Shown here: positions 44,304 to 53,039 of the stretch, one piece after another
Numbering within the stretch: the first letter of the stretch is position 1
Layout: each line of letters begins with the position of its first letter
DNA from: Chryseobacterium indologenes
Lineage (GTDB): Bacteria; Bacteroidota; Bacteroidia; Flavobacteriales; Weeksellaceae
DNA length: 64,000 nt
Direction of reading: 5' to 3'
Assembly: GCA_002439165.1 (NCBI GenBank)
Contig: DJTE01000035.1
Span: forward strand, 1 to 64,000
The notes under the pieces: model-generated
The model's input: the letters and a program-made list of their open reading frames with translations, nothing else
Databases searched by the model: none
Told to the model about the DNA's origin: nothing
Made by a program: the position numbers and the translations under genes

Positions 44304-45779
44304 ATGGCAAAATTAACCTCAAGAAGCGAAGATTACAGCAAATGGTATAATGAGCTGGTTGTAAAAGCTGACTTAGCAGAAAACTCCGGAGTAAGAGGAT
44401 GTATGGTGATCAAACCATACGGCTATGCAATCTGGGAAAAAATGCGTGATGAAATGGATAAAAAATTCAAAGAAACCGGTCACGTTAATGCTTATTTCCC
44501 GCTTTTTGTGCCCAAGAGCTTGTTTGAGGCTGAGGAGAAAAATGCAGAAGGTTTTGCTAAAGAATGTGCAGTGGTTACCCATTACAGATTAAAAACAGAT
44601 CCGGACAACCCTTCCAAACTGATTGTAGATCCGGATGCCAAACTGGAAGAAGAACTTATCGTACGTCCAACTTCTGAAGCCATCATCTGGAATACCTATA
44701 AAAACTGGATCCAGTCTTACAGAGACCTTCCGATCCTGATCAACCAATGGGCCAATGTGGTACGCTGGGAAATGAGAACGCGTTTATTCCTGAGAACCGC
44801 TGAATTTTTATGGCAGGAAGGCCATACAGCGCACGCCACCAAAGAAGAAGCCGTGGAAGAAGCCGAAAAAATGAACAAGGTATATGCCGATTTTGCAGAA
44901 AACTTTATGGCCATTCCGGTAATTCAGGGGTTAAAAACACCTTCTGAAAGATTTGCAGGTGCTGACGAGACCTACTGTATTGAAGCTTTAATGCAGGACG
45001 GAAAAGCCCTTCAGGCAGGAACGTCTCACTTCCTGGGTCAGAATTTCGCAAAAGCTTTCGATGTAAAGTTCACCAATAAAGAAGGAAAAATTGAACACGC
45101 ATGGGCTACCTCATGGGGAACCTCTACCCGTCTGATGGGAGCACTCATCATGACCCACTCCGATGATTTCGGATTGGTACTTCCTCCTACCCTGGCTCCG
45201 ATCCAGGTAGTGATTGTTCCGATCTTTAAAGGAGATGAACAGCTTGCCCAGATCAGTGAAGTGGCTCTGGATATCCAGGCTAAACTGAGAGCAAAGGGAA
45301 TCTCTGTGAAATTTGACAACGATACCCAGAACAAACCGGGCTGGAAATTTGCAGAATATGAACTGAAAGGGGTTCCGGTAAGAATTGCAATGGGACCAAG
45401 AGATCTGGAAAACAGGTCTGTTGAAATTGCAAGAAGAGATAACCTTACCAAAGAAGTCCGTTCTATTGAAGGACTGGATAGCTACATCGAAGAACTATTG
45501 AAGACCATTCAGAAAGATATTTTTGAAAAAGCCTTCAACTTCAGAAAAGATAATATCACCAAAGTGAATTCTTATGAAGAGTTCAAAACGGTTCTTGAAG
45601 AAAAAGGAGGTTTCATTTATGCACACTGGGACGGAACGGCTGAAGAAGAAGAGCAGATCAAAGACGAAACGAAAGCTACCATCAGATGTATTCCTTTAGA
45701 TGACGACATTGAAGAGGGAGTTTCCATGATTTCAGGAAAGCCTTCAAAAAGACGTGTGTTATTCGCAAAAGCCTACTAA
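44304..45779 (+). CDS. proS: Prolyl-tRNA synthetase (archaeal/eukaryote-like, type 3)
   Basis: A 491-residue class II synthetase. It is shorter than the E. coli-type enzyme and lacks its editing insertion between motifs 2 and 3. Seen: YGYAIWEKM near the N-terminus, PRTSEAI-like motif (VRPTSEAIIWNTYKNWI), motif 2 with RTRLFLRTAEFLWQEGHTAH, the catalytic segment QAGTSHFLGQNFAKAF, motif 3 (SWGTSTRLMGALIMTHSD), an anticodon-binding domain (about 285-385), and the C-terminal zinc-type domain characteristic of type 3, here with fewer cysteines than usual (CIPLDDD). Charges tRNA-Pro. No T-box or leader is apparent. Confidence 0.95.
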   Translation: MAKLTSRSEDYSKWYNELVVKADLAENSGVRGCMVIKPYGYAIWEKMRDEMDKKFKETGHVNAYFPLFVPKSLFEAEEKNAEGFAKECAVVTHYRLKTDPDNPSKLIVDPDAKLEEELIVRPTSEAIIWNTYKNWIQSYRDLPILINQWANVVRWEMRTRLFLRTAEFLWQEGHTAHATKEEAVEEAEKMNKVYADFAENFMAIPVIQGLKTPSERFAGADETYCIEALMQDGKALQAGTSHFLGQNFAKAFDVKFTNKEGKIEHAWATSWGTSTRLMGALIMTHSDDFGLVLPPTLAPIQVVIVPIFKGDEQLAQISEVALDIQAKLRAKGISVKFDNDTQNKPGWKFAEYELKGVPVRIAMGPRDLENRSVEIARRDNLTKEVRSIEGLDSYIEELLKTIQKDIFEKAFNFRKDNITKVNSYEEFKTVLEEKGGFIYAHWDGTAEEEEQIKDETKATIRCIPLDDDIEEGVSMISGKPSKRRVLFAKAY

Positions 45780-45895
45780 TAATTTTGTCAATTTCCAAAA
45801 ATTCCGACAGAATTTAAATAAATATTTAAAAAAAGTGACATTTGGACAGATTTTTGTTTAATTTTATAGAACATTAATCTCAAAATAAATTTATT

Positions 45896-47221
45896 ATGTC
45901 TTTAAATGTCATTGATTTAATTAAAGGGCAGCTGGGTCCTGCATTGGTTTCACAGGCAGCATCCCAGTTCGGAGAAAGTGAATCCGGTATATCAAAAGCA
46001 ATTGGAGGTTTACTCCCTGCTGTGGTAGGAGGATTAGCCAATAATTCGGACAACCCCGGTGTTTTGGATGCCATAAGCGGAGCTTCGTCAAGCGGAATTT
46101 TGGGAAATTTATTAGGAGGCGCTTCTAATAATCCCATGATCGCTAATCTTCTCACTTCGATTTTCGGAGACAAGGTAAGCGGAATCATCAATTCTATTGC
46201 GACTTTTGCAGGCATCAGCAATAACTCATCCAGTTCATTGCTGAATCTGGTAACAGGAGCCACGGTGGGATCCATCGGAAAATACGCCGTGGATAACAAT
46301 CTGGATAAATCCGGGATTTCAGGATTACTGAATGACCAGAAAGGAATTATCTCTTCATTACTGCCGGCAGGACTTTCTCTGGCATCACTGAATATCGGTG
46401 ACTGGGCTAAAGGATATAAGTTTGATAATGACAGTAACACTTCCTCTGCTGCTGCTGCGGCGGCGGCCAGTGAAGAGCCTAAAGTAGAAGTAACGAGAAG
46501 TACTACCCCTACAGGAACAAATCCTGACAGAAATAACAATAACGAAGGCGGAGGCTCCATCTGGAAATGGCTGCTTCCGCTTTTGCTGTTAATTGCTGCC
46601 GGCTATTTCTTATGGAAACAGTGTGAGAAAAAGCAAACCACCACCACTACTACTGCCACCACAGACTCCACAGGTTCATCCAGAGATTCATCTGCTGCTG
46701 TTACCCCGGCAGATACTTCATCAGCCACTACAACTCCGGCAGCCAAAACAGATGAAAACATCGACCTTAACGGGGTAATGCTGAAAGGTTATAAAGGAGG
46801 TATGGAAGATCAGATGATCGCTTTCCTTAAGTCAGGAGGATATAAAAATGCCGCAGACGATGCTGCTTTAAAAGATAAGTGGTATAATTTTGACCATGTA
46901 AATTTCAAAATGGGAAGCTCTACTGAACTGGAAGCAGGTTCTCAGGGCCAGATGGATAATTTGGTAGCTATTTTAAAAGCATTCCCGGAAGCTAAAATCA
47001 AGATTGGAGGCTATACTGATAAAACAGGAAACGAAGCTGCCAACATCAAATTATCCAAAGAGAGAGCTGAGTTCATTAAAGCTGCTTTAACCAAAGCAGG
47101 TGTAGGAGCTCAGGTTCTGGAAGCTGACGGATACGGAAGTAAATTTGCTACGGTAGATGCCAAAGCTTCTGATGCAGAAAGAGCTGCCGACAGAAAGATG
47201 GCAGTAAGATTTGCTAAATAA
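45896..47221 (+). CDS. DUF937-OmpA fusion membrane protein
   Basis: A 441-residue protein. Residues about 1-150 form a DUF937-like alpha-helical domain (VIDLIKGQLGPALVSQAASQ, LLPAVVGGLANN, GAVTGS-type repeats). An Ala/Ser linker precedes a transmembrane helix at about 222-240 (WKWLLPLLLLIAAGYFLW), then a Thr-rich spacer (about 245-285) and a C-terminal OmpA-like peptidoglycan-binding domain (FKMGSSTELEAGSQGQMDN, then IKIGGYTDKTGNEAAN, LSKERAEFI, ADGYGSKF). The DUF937 part is probably cytoplasmic, the OmpA part periplasmic. Likely anchors a cytoplasmic or membrane component to the cell wall. Good terminator follows. Confidence 0.88.
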   Translation: MSLNVIDLIKGQLGPALVSQAASQFGESESGISKAIGGLLPAVVGGLANNSDNPGVLDAISGASSSGILGNLLGGASNNPMIANLLTSIFGDKVSGIINSIATFAGISNNSSSSLLNLVTGATVGSIGKYAVDNNLDKSGISGLLNDQKGIISSLLPAGLSLASLNIGDWAKGYKFDNDSNTSSAAAAAAASEEPKVEVTRSTTPTGTNPDRNNNNEGGGSIWKWLLPLLLLIAAGYFLWKQCEKKQTTTTTTATTDSTGSSRDSSAAVTPADTSSATTTPAAKTDENIDLNGVMLKGYKGGMEDQMIAFLKSGGYKNAADDAALKDKWYNFDHVNFKMGSSTELEAGSQGQMDNLVAILKAFPEAKIKIGGYTDKTGNEAANIKLSKERAEFIKAALTKAGVGAQVLEADGYGSKFATVDAKASDAERAADRKMAVRFAK

Positions 47222-47246
47222 TCCTTTTTAGAATCAATAAAAATTT

Positions 47247-47280
47247 AATCCCGGAATTTAATTTTCCGGGATTTTTCTTT
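47247..47280 (+). terminator. Terminator after the DUF937-OmpA gene
   Basis: AATCCCGGAA-TTTAATT-TTCCGGGATT hairpin with TTTTCTTTTTC downstream. Confidence 0.8.
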
Positions 47281-47310
47281 TTCTTATTTTCATATTTATA
47301 TTTATTTAAT

Positions 47311-47334
47311 TAAATTTGTTAGTCATTTCTAACA
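47311..47334 (+). promoter_or_regulatory. mntH promoter with overlapping dyad
   Basis: TAAATTTG (47311-47318) is a perfect TAnnTTTG. Overlapping it is the dyad TGTTAG (47317-47322)-TCATTT-CTAACA (47329-47334), four bases before the mntH ATG at 47338. A repressor bound there would cover the -7 box and the transcription start. The metal-dependent DtxR/MntR or Fur families are the obvious candidates. Confidence 0.55.
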
Positions 47335-47337
47335 TTT

Positions 47338-48672
47338 ATGAATTTCAATATAAAAAACGCATGGCGTAAAGATAAAACGGCTCATTCACTTCCCGAGGTT
47401 TATTCTTCCATCAAAGTTCCTAAAAAAGCAACTTTCTGGAGAAAATATCTTGCTTTTGCAGGTCCGGGACTTATGGTTGCCGTAGGATATATGGACCCCG
47501 GAAACTGGGCTACCGATATTGCCGGAGGGGCACAGTTTGGCTATACCCTGCTTTCAGTTATTCTTATCTCCAATATTTTTGCCATGGTCCTTCAGCATCT
47601 TTCCGTAAAACTGGGAGTGGTGGCAGAAAGAGATCTTGCACAGGCGTGCCGGGATCACTTCAGCCCTACCACCAACTTCATTTTGTGGGTATTCTGTGAG
47701 ATTGCCATTGCTGCCTGTGACCTTGCCGAGGTAATCGGTTCTGCCATTGCATTAAATCTCCTGTTCCATATTCCTCTCACCTGGGGAATTGTGATCACCA
47801 CGATTGATGTACTGTTTATCCTTCTTCTTCAGGCCAAAGGCTTCCGATGGATAGAAAGTATTGTGGGCGGGCTTATTTTCATCATCCTCTCCTGTTTTGT
47901 TTACGAAATCGTTATTTCCAAACCTGCTTTCAACGAAATTCTCGGCGGCCTGGTTCCTCAGAAAGAAATTATTCAGAATCCGGCCATGCTGTACATTGCT
48001 ATCGGGATTCTGGGAGCGACTGTAATGCCCCACAATCTGTATCTGCACAGCAGTATTGTACAGACCAGAGATTATACACGTGACAGGGAGGGAAAAAAAG
48101 AAGCCATCAAATTTGCGACTCTGGACAGCACCGTCTCTCTGATGCTTGCCTTCTTCATCAATGCAGCCATCCTTATTCTGGCTGCGGCAACATTTCACAC
48201 TACGGGAAATGAGCATGTAGCAGACATCCATGACGCTTATAAAATGCTTACTCCTATTCTGGGAGCTTCTATGGCAAGTATTGCTTTTGCCATTGCCCTT
48301 CTGGCCTCTGGACAGAACTCTACCCTTACCGGAACCCTTGCCGGGCAGATCGTCATGGAGGGTTTCCTGAATATCAGACTGAAACCCTGGCTGAGAAGAC
48401 TGATTACAAGACTTATCGCTGTTATTCCGGCCCTGATTGTTGCTATTATTTATGGTGAACAGGGAACCACAGACCTGCTGGTATTAAGCCAGGTAATCCT
48501 GTCGATGCAGCTGAGTTTTGCGGTCGTTCCTCTGGTGATGTTTACCAACGACAAGGCCAAAATGGGAGAATTTGCCAATAAACCCTTCCTTAAGATCTGT
48601 GTATGGGTGATTTCCGTGATCATTATTGTTTTAAACCTTTATCTGCTGTATCAGACGTTTATGGGGAAATAA
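47338..48672 (+). CDS. mntH: Nramp-family divalent metal transporter
   Basis: A 444-residue, eleven-helix Nramp transporter. The hallmark of helix 1 is DPGNW (after GYMDPGNWATDIAGG) and of helix 6 MPHNLYLHS, which bind the metal ion; both are intact. The protein couples Mn2+ (or Fe2+) uptake to protons. It begins with a cytoplasmic N-terminus of about 40 residues. The promoter overlaps a perfect dyad, suggesting metal-responsive repression. The stop codon starts a heptamer repeat array. Confidence 0.93.
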   Translation: MNFNIKNAWRKDKTAHSLPEVYSSIKVPKKATFWRKYLAFAGPGLMVAVGYMDPGNWATDIAGGAQFGYTLLSVILISNIFAMVLQHLSVKLGVVAERDLAQACRDHFSPTTNFILWVFCEIAIAACDLAEVIGSAIALNLLFHIPLTWGIVITTIDVLFILLLQAKGFRWIESIVGGLIFIILSCFVYEIVISKPAFNEILGGLVPQKEIIQNPAMLYIAIGILGATVMPHNLYLHSSIVQTRDYTRDREGKKEAIKFATLDSTVSLMLAFFINAAILILAAATFHTTGNEHVADIHDAYKMLTPILGASMASIAFAIALLASGQNSTLTGTLAGQIVMEGFLNIRLKPWLRRLITRLIAVIPALIVAIIYGEQGTTDLLVLSQVILSMQLSFAVVPLVMFTNDKAKMGEFANKPFLKICVWVISVIIIVLNLYLLYQTFMGK

Positions 48673-48718
48673 TGAGCAATGGGCAATGGGTAATAGGTAA
48701 TGGGTAATGGGTAATAAT
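48670..48718 (+). repeat. Seven-unit 7-bp tandem repeat beginning at the mntH stop codon
   Basis: TAATGAG-CAATGGG-CAATGGG-TAATAGG-TAATGGG-TAATGGG-TAATAAT; the first TAA is the mntH stop. A related array is at 59575-59595 and a shorter one at 10013-10040. Confidence 0.75.
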
Positions 48719-48859
48719 TGATGATTGTTTGAAGGGTTGAGAAATTAATTTTTCACCATTCATTATTGACATTTCCTTTTCACTTTTTCTGCCTTAATGT
48801 CCTGATTTTTCCATTTGGCAGAATCTTTGTCAAATCAATGTGTAAATAAATATTGAATT

Positions 48860-49396
48860 ATGGAAAACCAGGATATTAACGAAGAAAGCATCAATAATCA
48901 GGAAGAGAACAACATCCAGAACGAAGCAACATCCGGAGACAATGTGACATCTTCACCTTCTGCAGAGGAACTTTTGGCAGAAGAAAAAGACCGTTACATC
49001 AGATTGTATGCAGAGTTCGAAAACTATAAAAAAAGAACGGCTAAAGAGAAGATGGAATTCTTCCAGTACGCCAACCAGGACATGATGGTTTCTATGTTAG
49101 GGGTTTTAGATGACTTTGAAAGAGCATTGAAAGAAATCGCTAAAAACGGAAACCCTGCCGACCTTCAGGGAGTAGAACTTATTTATCAGAAATTTAAAAA
49201 TAAACTGAGCGAAAAAGGCTTAAAAACGATGGAAGTAAAGGCTGGAGACAGCTTTAATGTGGATTTCCATGAAGCCATCACTCAGATTCCTGCTCCATCG
49301 GAAGATCTGAAAGGAAAAATCGTAGATGTTATTGAAACCGGATATACTCTGAATGATAAAGTGATCCGTTTCGCTAAAGTAGTAACAGGAAACTAA
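48860..49396 (+). CDS. grpE: Nucleotide exchange factor GrpE
   Basis: A 178-residue GrpE: an acidic disordered N-terminus (Glu/Asn/Gln-rich, about 1-40), a long dimerising coiled coil (EKDRYIRLYAEFENYKKRTA) and the C-terminal beta-wing domain (GDSFNVDFHEAITQIP, GYTLNDKVIRFAKVVTG). It releases ADP from DnaK. Followed 93 bp later by dnaJ, as is usual in Bacteroidetes; dnaK is elsewhere. Confidence 0.95.
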   Translation: MENQDINEESINNQEENNIQNEATSGDNVTSSPSAEELLAEEKDRYIRLYAEFENYKKRTAKEKMEFFQYANQDMMVSMLGVLDDFERALKEIAKNGNPADLQGVELIYQKFKNKLSEKGLKTMEVKAGDSFNVDFHEAITQIPAPSEDLKGKIVDVIETGYTLNDKVIRFAKVVTGN

Positions 49397-49489
49397 TATC
49401 AAATGATGAAAAATAATTGATTGGCAACGGCTTAATCTGTATGCAGTAAACATCAATTATCATTTTATCAGTAATCAGTTATAAGCATT

Positions 49490-50608
49490 ATGTCAAAGAG
49501 AGATTATTACGAGGTTCTGGAGATCAGCAAATCTGCTTCAGGCGACGAAATAAAAAAAGCATACCGTAAAATGGCCATCAAATATCACCCTGATAAAAAT
49601 CCGGGAGATAAGGTGGCGGAAGAAAAATTCAAAGAAGCTGCTGAAGCTTACGAAGTACTGAGCGATGAGCAGAAGCGTGCCCGCTATGACCAGTTCGGCC
49701 ATGCCGGAGTAGGCGGCAACGGAGGTTTCGGAGGCGGAGGCTTCGGAGGCGGCATGAATATGGAAGATATTTTCAGCCAGTTCGGAGATATTTTCGGCGG
49801 TGGCTTTGGAGGTTTCGGCGGTGGTGGCGGTGGCCGCCAGCAGGCAAGAGGTTCCAATTTAAGAATCAGAATCAAGCTGAACCTTGAAGAGATGGTAAAC
49901 GGAACCCAGAAAACCATCAAAGTTAAAAAAATGAAGGTGGCAGAAGGTGCTACTTCCAAAACATGTCCTACCTGTAACGGGTCCGGTGTTCAGCTTAAAG
50001 TAATGAATACCATGTTCGGGCAGATGCAGACCCAGACGACCTGCGGAACCTGTCAGGGAATCGGGAAAGTAGCCGATAAAATTCCGGCCGGAGCCAACGC
50101 TCAGGGACTGATCAAAGATGAGGAAGAGGTAACCATCAATATTCCTGCCGGAGCAAGAGACGGTATCCAGCTTAATGTAAGAGGAAAAGGAAATGATGCT
50201 CCTTTCGGCGGAGTTCCGGGAGACCTTTTGGTAATCATAGAAGAGGAAGTTGATAAAACCATCAAGAGAGAAGGGGACAACCTTCATCAGGAATTATATA
50301 TTTCATTTGCAGAAGCAGCTTTAGGAACGAAAAAAGAAGTTCCAACTGTTGGCGGAAAAGTGAAGATCACCGTTGATCCGGGAACCCAGTCCGGAAAAAT
50401 TCTGAGACTGGCAGGAAAAGGTCTTCCAAGCATAGACAGCTATGGTAAAGGTGATATGTTCATCCATATCAATGTGTGGACCCCGCAGAAGCTTAATAAG
50501 GAACAGAAAGAATTCTTTGAAAAGCAGATGAACAGCGGAGATATGGTTGCAGAACCATCCGGAAAGGAAAAAACTTTCTTTGACAAAGTAAAAGATTTAT
50601 TCAATTAA
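49490..50608 (+). CDS. dnaJ: Chaperone DnaJ with only one zinc centre
   Basis: A 372-residue DnaJ. J-domain (about 1-70) with HPDKN intact, a Gly/Phe-rich linker (about 75-118), then the substrate-binding domain I, the zinc domain, and domains for binding and dimerisation (GDLLVIIEEEVD, DPGTQSGKILRLAGKGLP). A normal zinc domain has four CxxCxGxG repeats. Here only repeats 2 and 3 remain (CPTCNG and CGTCQG); the expected first is replaced by KVKKMKVAEGA and the fourth by DKIPAGANAQGL. So zinc centre II is kept and centre I is lost. Works with DnaK and GrpE. Confidence 0.95.
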   Translation: MSKRDYYEVLEISKSASGDEIKKAYRKMAIKYHPDKNPGDKVAEEKFKEAAEAYEVLSDEQKRARYDQFGHAGVGGNGGFGGGGFGGGMNMEDIFSQFGDIFGGGFGGFGGGGGGRQQARGSNLRIRIKLNLEEMVNGTQKTIKVKKMKVAEGATSKTCPTCNGSGVQLKVMNTMFGQMQTQTTCGTCQGIGKVADKIPAGANAQGLIKDEEEVTINIPAGARDGIQLNVRGKGNDAPFGGVPGDLLVIIEEEVDKTIKREGDNLHQELYISFAEAALGTKKEVPTVGGKVKITVDPGTQSGKILRLAGKGLPSIDSYGKGDMFIHINVWTPQKLNKEQKEFFEKQMNSGDMVAEPSGKEKTFFDKVKDLFN

Positions 50609-50614
50609 TACAAA

Positions 50615-50640
50615 GAGGCCTTAGGGTCTCTTTTTTTTGT
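50615..50640 (+). terminator. Terminator after dnaJ
   Basis: AAGAGGCC-TTAG-GGTCTCTT (with G-U pair) followed by TTTTTTT. Confidence 0.7.
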
Positions 50641-50768
50641 GCTTTGATTGTTTTTCAGGCGCATTATTAAAAACCTAACAGGTCTCTGAGAACAGGATTT
50701 TTACGGAAATCCTTTTTTGTTTGCAATAATTAGTTTTTAATTTAGTATCTGATTAAAAATTAAAATCA

Positions 50769-51224
50769 ATGAAAAAAAGCCTAATTTATTTCTTCAGTCT
50801 AATAATTCTAATTATTTCTTGTAAAAGAGAGAAACAAAATCTAGAGAGCCAAAATAAAGTAAAACAAAAAATATATAGCCTGCCTAATGAAGAGTTTCGT
50901 GAAAAAATACTTCCAAAAGTAGAAAATAAAAACGATCAGATCCAACTTGCAATTCTTTTAGATTCTCTTGATAAAAAAAATTTAAGTTATTGTGATTTTA
51001 TGAAAAGAGAATTTGAAATTGATGACTCTTGTTATGCTGTTGCAAGAAAAAAATATCCCGAACCGAGTATGCAGTTACAATTTTCAGAATTACATGACAA
51101 AACTTTTGATACTGCACATGGAAGATTTTTAAAACAGATCAATCTTACAAAAAAACAAACTGATTTTATTACCATCTTTTATTTTTTCAATAAGGATGTG
51201 AAAAGTTTTTGTGGAGCATATTAA
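50769..51224 (+). CDS. Small lipoprotein (151 aa), function unknown
   Basis: Hydrophobic signal with lipobox IISC (Cys18), then a Lys/Glu/Asn-rich mature part with predicted helices and two cysteine pairs (Cys78, Cys88 and a terminal Cys). No recognised domain. Probably an outer-membrane or periplasmic lipoprotein typical of Chryseobacterium. AT content is higher than that of its neighbours, consistent with a rapidly evolving accessory gene. Confidence 0.65.
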   Translation: MKKSLIYFFSLIILIISCKREKQNLESQNKVKQKIYSLPNEEFREKILPKVENKNDQIQLAILLDSLDKKNLSYCDFMKREFEIDDSCYAVARKKYPEPSMQLQFSELHDKTFDTAHGRFLKQINLTKKQTDFITIFYFFNKDVKSFCGAY

Positions 51225-51279
51225 TTAAAATATTATATCAAATTAATAATTGCTTCTATTCATCAAAAAGCATACAATA

Positions 51280-51313
51280 AAAAACTCAGCAGTCAATCCA
51301 CCGCTGAGTTTTT
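51280..51313 (-). terminator. Bidirectional terminator
   Basis: AAAAACTCAGC and GCTGAGTTTTT, a perfect 11-bp stem with a 12-base loop, between the lipoprotein and DUF808 genes. Confidence 0.8.
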
Positions 51314-51337
51314 ATTTCAATTACAGTCGTCAATTAA

Positions 51338-52219
51338 TTATTTCTTTACGGCAAGGGAATAAATCATTTTTCCTACGGTGAAAACAGCTACGGCAGCCAG
51401 TCCGCCTGCAATTCCGAAAGTAAATTCTTTCAGTATGGAAGGCCAGGTAGGAAGCAGCTCGTGAAGATAGTGGATATTATGGGAGAAAATCCCTCCTGAT
51501 ACCAGAATAAGAGCGATAGTTCCCACTACTCCCAATATTTTGATGATTACGGGAAGTGCTTTTACCAGTAAATGCCCCAGTTTGGAAACAACTCCTTTAT
51601 CGTGGCTCTTTTTAATCAGCTTGAATCCTGCATCATCCATTCTTACGATAAGCGCAACAATCCCATATACTCCTACCGTAGCAATAAACGATACGAATGT
51701 TACTGTAATAATCTGTGTAAGCAACGGATGTTCTTCCTGAATTACCGTTCCCAAAGCGATGATAACAATCTCAATGGAAAGGATAAAGTCTGTGGTGATG
51801 GCCGATTTTATTTTAGCTTTTTCTGTCACTTCAGAATTTTCAGTTTCTTCACTTTCCTGTACTACTTCATGCCCTTTTTTGGAACGGTGAAATAAAAATT
51901 CGATGATCTTCTCCACTCCTTCAAAGGCCAGATATAACCCTCCCAGGATAAGAATAATCTCAATGGCCGGTTTATAGAGCCAGTTGAGCAGGAAAGCAAT
52001 GGGAAGAATAATCAGTTTATTAATGAATGATCCTTTCGTGATGGCCCATAAAACCGGAAGTTCGCGGGAGGATAGAAAACCGGTTGCCTTTTCGGCATTT
52101 ACCGCAAGATCGTCTCCTAAAATTCCTGCTGTTTTCTGTGTCGCCAGTTTACTGGTAACTGCCACATCATCCATCAATGCTGCAATATCATCTAAAATTG
52201 CAAAAAAGCCTGATGCCAT
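51338..52219 (-). CDS. DUF808 family membrane protein
   Basis: A 293-residue protein with the DUF808/YedI signature: MASGFFAILDDIAALMDDVA at the start, then KTAGILGDDLAVNAEKA and ELPVLWAITKGSFINKLI. Five to six hydrophobic helices follow (about 70-90, 100-118, 165-190, 195-215, 235-260, 270-290). Family function is unknown; probably an inner-membrane protein with a transport or signalling role. Stands alone. Confidence 0.9.
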   Translation of the reverse strand: MASGFFAILDDIAALMDDVAVTSKLATQKTAGILGDDLAVNAEKATGFLSSRELPVLWAITKGSFINKLIILPIAFLLNWLYKPAIEIILILGGLYLAFEGVEKIIEFLFHRSKKGHEVVQESEETENSEVTEKAKIKSAITTDFILSIEIVIIALGTVIQEEHPLLTQIITVTFVSFIATVGVYGIVALIVRMDDAGFKLIKKSHDKGVVSKLGHLLVKALPVIIKILGVVGTIALILVSGGIFSHNIHYLHELLPTWPSILKEFTFGIAGGLAAVAVFTVGKMIYSLAVKK

Positions 52220-52373
52220 ATTTTAATTTTTTTTTAATATTTGTTAAGCTGAGCAAAAATAATTATTTAATTCTATTTACAAACGGTTTGTAAAACATTA
52301 ATTTCAGACATTTTTCATTCACAATATTCTTATTCTTTTAATATTTGTATCTTAGGCATTTATCGTAATAATC

Positions 52374-52964
52374 ATGACTCATTCAGACATCGAAGAAATC
52401 TATAACCGCACTTTTGCCGGGCTTACCCTGTATTACCGTGATACCGATCTTACCGAAAAGCTAATTTCAAAGTATTATCCCGGGCAGATCCTTCACGAAC
52501 GGGGTTTTACAGACATGACATACAAAGGTGGCGGCCTGTCCGGAAACACCCGCTACCTGATTGCCTCAGCCAACGGAAAAGATATTTCCGCACTTTCTCC
52601 TGATATGAAAGATTACGGGCACATCCTGCTTACTGCCGGATCTTATTTCAAAGTACTGGATATCTCGGAAGCGGAAAACAAAACACAGATTTTTCTGCTG
52701 GAAATTCCTTCTGATACTATTGATTTCTTTACCCGGAATACCTCCGGTATTGAAAACGAAATTACTGAAAAAGCAAAACAGAACTTTTTATCCAAAATAC
52801 AGCTTGAACCCCTTCCTGAGCTTTCAGATAAAGACTGGCTGGAAAGGACATCCTATCCTATCGGAATGAATGAGTGTGGAAAACTGTTTTATGATGAAAC
52901 AGAAAAGCCATCCAGAGAGAATCAGACAGTACCCAGGCCCAGGCCGTGGTGGAAATTATGGTAA
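52374..52964 (+). CDS. Conserved hypothetical protein (196 aa)
   Basis: No signal peptide. An N-terminal alpha/beta part (about 1-70, containing GQILHERGFTDMTYKGGG) is followed by beta strands and amphipathic helices. Ends in a Pro-Arg-Trp tail (RPRPWWKLW). I do not recognise the family; it looks like a soluble cytoplasmic protein. A TTTTAATATTTG element about 30 bp upstream resembles a -7 box. Confidence 0.6.
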   Translation: MTHSDIEEIYNRTFAGLTLYYRDTDLTEKLISKYYPGQILHERGFTDMTYKGGGLSGNTRYLIASANGKDISALSPDMKDYGHILLTAGSYFKVLDISEAENKTQIFLLEIPSDTIDFFTRNTSGIENEITEKAKQNFLSKIQLEPLPELSDKDWLERTSYPIGMNECGKLFYDETEKPSRENQTVPRPRPWWKLW

Positions 52965-53001
52965 ATTCATCCTGATTAAACTGAAGAATAGTCTGCTGTA
53001 T

Positions 53002-53009
53002 TATTTTTG
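53002..53009 (+). promoter_or_regulatory. -7 box of the GLPGLI operon
   Basis: TATTTTTG, a perfect TAnnTTTG, 31 bp before the ATG at 53040. An upstream in-frame TTG lies inside this box and so is rejected as start. Confidence 0.55.
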
Positions 53010-53039
53010 TATATTCGTAATGCACTGAAAAATATAAAT

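Noticed and set aside
53007..53039. TTG start upstream of the GLPGLI gene
   Set aside because: The TTG is part of the TATTTTTG -7 box; the ATG 53040 begins a proper signal peptide.
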